NCBI GenBank assembly: GCA_035279385.1
Contig: DATEHZ010000088.1
Location: forward strand, 1-12,330
Origin: DATGJX01 sp035279385
GTDB taxonomy: Bacteria; Vulcanimicrobiota; Vulcanimicrobiia; Vulcanimicrobiales; Vulcanimicrobiaceae
Direction: 5' to 3'
DNA length: 12,330 bases
Within the stretch, counting starts at the first letter, position 1. Each line of letters starts with the position of its first letter. Below the pieces are notes generated by a model. That model saw only the letters and a list, made by a program, of their open reading frames with translations, ran no database searches and was not told where the DNA came from. This document shows positions 7,801-12,330 of this stretch, one piece after another. Made by a program: the position numbers and the translations under genes.

Positions 7801-8054
7801 TTGTTCGAGCTGCTCGAGGTGATGTAGCGCAAGCCCTCGACGCCGTTCACCGCTTGTTCGAGCGGCGTCGTGACCGCGCTCTCCACCGCTTGCGCGTTCG
7901 CACCCGTGTATATCGCGTTGATCGTGACGACCGGCGGCGCGATACGCGGATACTGCGCGATCGGCAGCGTCGGGATCGATATGAGCCCTGCCAGCGTCAC
8001 GATGAGCGAACAGACCGCCGCGAAGATCGGCCGGCGAAGGAAAAACTGAATCAC
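4893..8054 (-). CDS. HAE-1 family RND efflux transporter (AcrB-like inner-membrane pump)
   Basis: The 1053-residue product has the AcrB/MexB length and layout: TM1 at about residues 10-30 (IFAAVCSLIVTLAG), a large periplasmic porter loop, TM2-TM6 from about 340, a second porter loop, and a C-terminal TM bundle. Proton-relay residues are intact: Asp409-Asp410 in GLVVDDAIVVIEN (TM4) and Lys935 in GLASKSAILIVEFAN (TM10). The FIPDEDQGYF motif after TM7 is typical of HAE-1 pumps. These proton antiporters export hydrophobic drugs, lipids or metabolites through a trimer joined to a periplasmic adaptor and an outer-membrane channel. Neither partner gene is in the window. The start is GTG with GGAGG four bases upstream, in turn just past a strong dyad. 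Downstream on the same strand come a barrel protein and an SGNH lipoprotein, suggesting an envelope function. Export substrate unknown. Confidence 0.93.
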   Translation of the reverse strand: MIQFFLRRPIFAAVCSLIVTLAGLISIPTLPIAQYPRIAPPVVTINAIYTGANAQAVESAVTTPLEQAVNGVEGLRYITSSSSNNGTSSITCTFNLGTNLDIAATDVQNAIQSASGLLPNEVKQTGITVSKNSGTFVMVAAMKSNNPQFNQLFLSNYTELNVVNAIKRVPGVSDVLIFGQRRYAMRVWVNPQQLQARNLAVTDVLNALQEQNVEVAAGSIGAAPERKNQPFTISVHAEGRLSTPEQFRNIIVRADPNGGFTRLGDVARVELGAEDYSSSLAFNGNPNVVGLGILQLPTANALQVAQGVRKELDLLSRTFPAGVSYQIAFDTTDFVRESIKEVVLTLIFSIALVVLVIFLFLQNPRSTVIPAVTLPVSLIGTFAVMKLFGFTINTITLFGLTLATGLVVDDAIVVIENIARYIQEKKMGGIEGAAAAMHEVQGAVVASSLVLLAVFVPVAFFPGTTGQLYKQFALTIAASITISLFASLTLTPVMSALMLSGERESHFPFFVWFNRGLANFRAWYRGMLPKFFRRRWAIAGLFLAALAATFILFRTTPTAFIPDEDQGYFIVTLQLPEGASLSQEQVVAKRVEKIIFAQPEVAALFNVSGFSFTGSGPNRGIAFARLKPWSDRRGSAHSLNAVLQRVQMQFFGIPNAQVFAFNPPPIQGVGNFGGFQFELEDRGNVGLPALMQTAYGYMGLGNQNPNLRNVFTTFRIDAPQYQVHIDRAKAKSVGVPLSDVFRTMQTDLGSFYVNDFDYLNRSYRVYVQAEEPYRSSLESLQFLYVRSQQGGMIPLSGLGSATMTKSAPIITHYNLFRSIEINGTTAPGHGSGQAIAAMEQLAQKIDPAGVGYEWSGTSLDEIEGGSLSVIIFFIGIIFVFLVLAAQYESFVDPLIVLLAVPVAILGALVFMNARGLPTDAYAQVGFVMLIGLASKSAILIVEFANQQMKAGADIVTAAARAAQTRLRPILMTSIAFIVAVTPLVFASGAGSAARNSLGTVVFGGMIVSTLLNLAITPVLYVIVKSWSVGRRRGGTPGRTEVLTAPAPEPRVPV

Positions 8055-8064
8055 GAGGCCTCCG

Positions 8065-8088
8065 GCAAAGGAACCGATGGTTCTTTGC
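8065..8088. promoter_or_regulatory. Near-perfect 24-base dyad just upstream of the RND start
   Basis: GCAAAGGAACC (8065-8075) and GGTTCTTTGC (8079-8088) are inverted copies around GAT with one unpaired base. One base separates the dyad from the RND ribosome-binding site (minus-strand GGAGG, 8063-8059). It is well placed as an operator for a repressor of the pump, or as an mRNA stem limiting translation. It is not an intrinsic terminator because no U-tract follows. The rest of the 91-base gap holds a smaller CCCGG-AAACG-CCGGG stem (8097-8111) and an AT patch flanked by GGCC (8132-8147). No clear -35/-10 pair is visible. Confidence 0.5.
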
Positions 8089-8145
8089 TTGTGTGACCCG
8101 GAAACGCCGGGCCGGGTTGCTTAGCTGGGCGGCCTTTTAAATGGC

Positions 8146-9036
8146 CTAGTGGAACGCTTGCTCGGCGTGATACGAACTGCGCGAGAGCGGGCTGGACACG
8201 ACCTGGTGGAAGCCTTTGGACTTGCCCAGGCTCGCATACCGCGCGAACGTCTCCGGCGTAACGAACGAGTCGACCGGCAGATGCTTCTTCGTGGGCTGCA
8301 GGTATTGGCCGATGGTGAAGATGTCGACCCCCACGCTGCGCGCGTCGTCCATCACCTGCTCCACCTCTTCATCCGTTTCGCCCAGTCCCACCATGATGGA
8401 GGTTTTGGTAAAGCGCTCGGGCGCGCGCTTTTTTGCGTGCGCGAGGACGTGGAGCGACTGATCGTACTTGGCGCGCTTGTCGCGCACGCGCGGCGTGAGG
8501 CGCCGCACCGTTTCCATATTGTGTGCGAAGACGTCGGGCGCGGCATCGAGCACGATGTTCAACGCATCGAGATCGCCGCGGTAGTCTCCGGAGAGAATCT
8601 CCACGCGCGAGCCGGGCACGCGCTCGTGAATCTCGCGGACGGTGTTGGCGAAAATCAGCGCGCCGCCGTCGGGAAGATCGTCGCGATCCACCGCCGTCAC
8701 CACCAGATACTTCCAGCCCATGTCGCGCACGGCTTCGGCAACGCGAACCGGCTCCATCCAATCGACGATGCCTTTGGGATTGCCGGTCTTCACGTTGCAG
8801 AAACGGCAGCCGCGCGTGCACGTGTCGCCGAGAATCATGATCGTTGCGGTTCCCGCACCCCAGCACTCCGCCAGGTTCGGGCAATTCGCTTCTTTGCAGA
8901 CCGTATTGAGCGCCAGACTATCGACCTTCGCCTTGACGCGCTCGTACTGCTCGCCCGACGGCAATTTCACTTTGAGCCATTCCGGTTTGGGAACGCGCTT
9001 GGGCTGCTGATTGATGAGGTCGATTTCGATTGCCAT
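8146..9036 (-). CDS. lipA: Lipoyl synthase LipA (radical SAM)
   Basis: LipA inserts two sulfur atoms at C6 and C8 of octanoyl groups already attached to lipoyl carrier domains, using S-adenosylmethionine and two [4Fe-4S] clusters in the cytoplasm. The 296-residue product has both cluster motifs complete. The auxiliary cluster cysteines are C47, C52 and C58 (CKEANCPNLAEC), and the radical-SAM cysteines are C73, C77 and C80 (CTRGCRFC). The C-terminal RSSYHAE contains the conserved Ser that ligates the auxiliary cluster (residues 287/288). Length is normal for bacterial LipA. The ATG shares one base with the lipB stop (TAATG), so translation is coupled. No separate ribosome-binding site is evident. 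It is the last of the lpdA-lipB-lipA run, with the RND gene 91 bases downstream on the same strand. Confidence 0.97.
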   Translation of the reverse strand: MAIEIDLINQQPKRVPKPEWLKVKLPSGEQYERVKAKVDSLALNTVCKEANCPNLAECWGAGTATIMILGDTCTRGCRFCNVKTGNPKGIVDWMEPVRVAEAVRDMGWKYLVVTAVDRDDLPDGGALIFANTVREIHERVPGSRVEILSGDYRGDLDALNIVLDAAPDVFAHNMETVRRLTPRVRDKRAKYDQSLHVLAHAKKRAPERFTKTSIMVGLGETDEEVEQVMDDARSVGVDIFTIGQYLQPTKKHLPVDSFVTPETFARYASLGKSKGFHQVVSSPLSRSSYHAEQAFH

Positions 9037-9685
9037 TATGCCGCTTTAGGGAGAAATGTGATACCGAACGCTTTTGACAGCGCCGCTTGCACGATCGGTT
9101 TCGCCTGCGCGACGCTCACCGCGCGGCCGGTCTCGCGCGAGAGGCTCGTAAGCCCGCGGTCGGTCAGCCCGCACGGATTGATCAGCGTGTCGTAGCCGAG
9201 CTGCGTGCTGACGTTGAGCGCGATGCCGTGCAGCGTCGTCATTTTCTGCACGGCAAGCCCGACGGCGCAGATCTGGTTTCGGCCGACCCAAACGCCCGCG
9301 TGCTCGCTCCACCGCTCCGCCGCGACGCCGAACTGCGCGCACGCGTCGATGACGGCGCCTTCGAGCGCGCGCACGAGCGGCACGACTTCGCGAAAACGTT
9401 CCAGACGGCGGATCGGATACACCACCAGTTGTCCGGGGCCGTGGTAGGTGACGTCGCCGCCGCGCTCGATCTGCACGACGTCCACGCCGCGCGCGGCGAG
9501 CGCCTCGCGCGAGAGCAGCAGATTCTCTTCTTTGGCTTTGCGCCCCAGCGTGACGACCGGCGGATGTTCGACGAAGATCCACGTCTCGGGTTCTTCGCCG
9601 CCGCGCACGCCTTCGTGCAGCCGGTGCTGCAGATCCCAGACGTCGCGATACGATCGAAGCCCGAGATCGAGCAGTCGCGCTTGCG

Positions 9686-9689
<4 letters not shown>
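9036..9689 (-). CDS. lipB: Octanoyltransferase LipB, with Gln at the catalytic Lys position
   Basis: LipB transfers octanoate from acyl carrier protein to lipoyl domains, the first step of endogenous lipoate synthesis. The 217-residue product shows the family signature RGGDVTYHGPGQLV (residues 76-89), LHGIALNV (153-160) and INPCGLTDRGLTSL with the nucleophile Cys173. In characterised LipBs the Cys pairs with a Lys 34 residues earlier (E. coli Lys135/Cys169, M. tuberculosis Lys142/Cys176). Here that position is Gln139 (codon CAG, complement of 9273-9275) in GRNQICAVGLAV. Lys149 lies ten residues later. Start is GTG overlapping the lpdA stop (GTGA), with AGGA upstream. Everything else looks intact, so the gene is probably functional, either with an altered dyad or with a single-base sequence error. 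Identity as LipB is secure; catalytic mechanism is open. Confidence 0.93.
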
Positions 9690-11140
<1,451 letters not shown>

Positions 11141-11192
11141 GAAATGCTCCCGTTCTAGTGAGGTGACTACGCTCGCGGTAGTTCGATACCTC

Positions 11193-11198
11193 ATTATG
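11193..11198 (-). promoter_or_regulatory. Candidate -10 box for the lpdA-lipB-lipA operon
   Basis: CATAAT on the minus strand lies about 50 bases before the lpdA GTG, in the divergent 132-base gap shared with the MocR gene. The expected -35 window reads GACAAG or CGACAA, which is a poor match. The remainder of the gap shows the lpdA ribosome-binding site and the repeat cluster described separately. Confidence 0.3.
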
Positions 11199-11245
11199 AC
11201 AACCCGACATCCATTCTTGTCGCAACGCCCAAAGTAGGGAGGGGC

Positions 11246-11295
11246 CCATCCAATTGGCGAAATGGACCACAAATGGCTAAAATTGGATGGATTGG
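11246..11295. promoter_or_regulatory. Repeat cluster over the MocR start codon, candidate operator
   Basis: CCATCCAATT (11246-11255) and AATTGGATGG (11281-11290) are perfect 10-bp inverted repeats whose centres lie 35 bases apart, flanking and overlapping the ATG at 11273. Inside and beside them are the palindrome CCAATTGG (11250-11257), two AAATGG copies 11 bases apart (11260 and 11271) and a final ATTGG (11291-11295). Helically phased repeats near the start fit autoregulation by the MocR protein, since known MocR regulators bind multiple repeats in their own divergent promoter regions. Function is inferred. Confidence 0.5.
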
Positions 11296-12330
11296 CGGCC
11301 TGCCGGAGCTGGACCGGGCGAGCATCGTGCCGCTCTACCGGCAGATTTACGAGGCGCTGCGCGAGTCCATTCTCGCGGGCACCCTGCCCGAGTCGACGCG
11401 TCTTCCGCCCGAGCGCTCCCTGGCCGAACGCTTGAACGTCAACCGGAGTACCGTCGTGCACGCGTACCGGGAGCTGGTGGCGGACGGGCTCATCGAGCAG
11501 AAGGTCGGCTCGGGCTCGCGCGTCGTGCCGCAGCTGCGAAGCGGCCAGCCCGAGCGATCCGCCGCGGTGCCGTGGTGGGTGACGCTGCCGCCCTGGCGGG
11601 TCGGCGAGTTCCCGACGATTCTGGGCGAGCTCGCGGCAAAGCAAGAGCCGGGCCGCATCAGTTTCGTGCAGGGCGTCGCGCCCGACGAGCCGTCGCCCCT
11701 GGGCGAACTGGCAAAGTCGTTCTCTCGTGTGGCCTCCGACCCGCGTTTCATTCTCTCGTACGGCGATTCGGAAGGGTACGAGCCGCTGCGGCAGGCGATC
11801 GCGCAGCGTATGAAACTGCGCGGCGCGCAGACGCAGCCCAAAGACGTCATCGTTCTCACGGGATCGACGCAGGGCATCATGGTCGTCGCGCAGTCGCTGG
11901 CCGAGCCGGGCGACGAAATCATCGTAGAGACGCCGAGCTATCCGGGCGCGCTGCAGATTTTTCAAATATGCGGATTGCGTGCGATTCCGGTGCCGGTGGA
12001 CGAAGAGGGCATGCGCGTGGATCACGTCGAGGCGATTCTGCGCACGCGCCGTCCGCGTTTCATCTACACGATGCCGTCGATCCATAATCCGACGAGCTTC
12101 ACCATGAACGCCGATCGCCGGGAGCGCTTGGTCACGCTGGCGCGGCGCGCCGGCATTCCGATCATCGAAGACGATCCGTACGGCGAACTTGCGAACCACG
12201 GTCTGACGCCGCTCGTCGGTATGGCGCCGGATTACGTGGTGTACTTGAGCACGTTCAGTAAGACGATCGCACCCTCGCTGCGCGTCGGCTGGCTGCAGGC
12301 GCCGCGCACGATTCTCGAACGGCTGCTGCT
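11273..12330 (+). CDS. MocR/GntR-type PLP-dependent regulator or aminotransferase, 3' end missing
   Basis: The first 352 residues are visible. Residues about 16-85 are a GntR winged helix-turn-helix (VPLYRQIYEALRESILAG, LPPERSLAERLNVNRSTV, LIEQKVGSGSRV). From about 125 onward comes a fold-type I aminotransferase domain with YGDSEGYEPLRQAIA, TGSTQGIMVVAQ, ETPSYPGA, HNPTSF (Asn272), EDDPYGEL (Asp300/Tyr303 for the PLP ring) and SKTIAPSLRVGW with the Schiff-base Lys330. This matches the MocR family, transcription factors using PLP as effector; about 100 C-terminal residues lie past the window. Some members are plain aminotransferases. The ATG at 11273 is the only near start in frame, since upstream in-frame codons contain no start. 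The purine run GGGAGGGG (11237-11244) is too far away to serve it, so initiation is atypical. It is divergent from lpdA and may regulate itself, its neighbour, or both. Confidence 0.9.
   Translation, partial: MAKIGWIGGLPELDRASIVPLYRQIYEALRESILAGTLPESTRLPPERSLAERLNVNRSTVVHAYRELVADGLIEQKVGSGSRVVPQLRSGQPERSAAVPWWVTLPPWRVGEFPTILGELAAKQEPGRISFVQGVAPDEPSPLGELAKSFSRVASDPRFILSYGDSEGYEPLRQAIAQRMKLRGAQTQPKDVIVLTGSTQGIMVVAQSLAEPGDEIIVETPSYPGALQIFQICGLRAIPVPVDEEGMRVDHVEAILRTRRPRFIYTMPSIHNPTSFTMNADRRERLVTLARRAGIPIIEDDPYGELANHGLTPLVGMAPDYVVYLSTFSKTIAPSLRVGWLQAPRTILERLL

Noticed and set aside
7077..8096. 339-codon plus-strand frame opposite the start of the RND gene
   Set aside because: It is Arg/Asp/Val-rich low-complexity translation complementary to conserved RND porter sequence.
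8097..8111. CCCGG-AAACG-CCGGG stem as the lipA terminator
   Set aside because: The stem is only five base pairs with no following U-tract on the minus strand.
11141..12199. Long N-terminal extension of the lpdA frame, giving an 837-residue product
   Set aside because: It runs antisense through the MocR gene, whose helix-turn-helix and PLP motifs are clear. The Lpd FAD domain starts at the GTG with a good ribosome-binding site.

Overview
The window is a high-GC, densely coded stretch of bacterial chromosome. It holds eleven protein genes and no intergenic gap longer than about 130 bases. The encoded envelope is that of a diderm: there is a resistance-nodulation-division (RND) pump, an outer-membrane-type beta-barrel protein ending in phenylalanine, and a lipobox lipoprotein. 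I saw no RNA gene, CRISPR array, insertion sequence or phage gene. The gene set and codon style would fit a deep-branching diderm such as Eremiobacterota/WPS-2, but that placement is only an impression from memory.

Bases 1-1207 (+ strand) hold the 3' two thirds of a PLP-dependent histidine decarboxylase-type gene. It overlaps a small tandem-ACT-domain gene that starts at TTG, so the pair looks like an amino-acid decarboxylase with a candidate amino-acid-sensing partner. Converging on them from the minus strand are a small secreted protein of unknown function (1218-1613) and a single-domain rhodanese (1615-1938), separated by one base. A clear rho-independent terminator (1956-1993) divides this pair from the genes transcribed towards it.

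Bases 2011-8054 (- strand) are an envelope block. In transcription order they are an HAE-1/AcrB-type RND transporter, a 402-residue beta-barrel protein, and a 517-residue SGNH/GDSL hydrolase lipoprotein that ends at the terminator. No periplasmic adaptor or TolC gene lies in the window. Two hairpins or dyads mark the upstream regions of the RND and barrel genes.

Bases 8146-11140 (- strand) are a lipoate block: lpdA (dihydrolipoyl dehydrogenase), lipB (octanoyltransferase) and lipA (lipoyl synthase), with overlapping stop and start codons. LipB makes octanoylated carrier domains, LipA inserts the sulfurs, and Lpd reoxidises the resulting dihydrolipoyl groups. The LipB here carries Gln where the family has its catalytic Lys, with the Cys at exactly the expected 34-residue spacing. 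This is the most notable single observation in the window.

From 11273 to the right edge, divergent from lpdA, is a MocR/GntR-type PLP-dependent regulator or aminotransferase, cut off by the window end. Its start region carries a 10-bp inverted repeat and several short TTGG/ATGG repeats that look like an autoregulatory operator.
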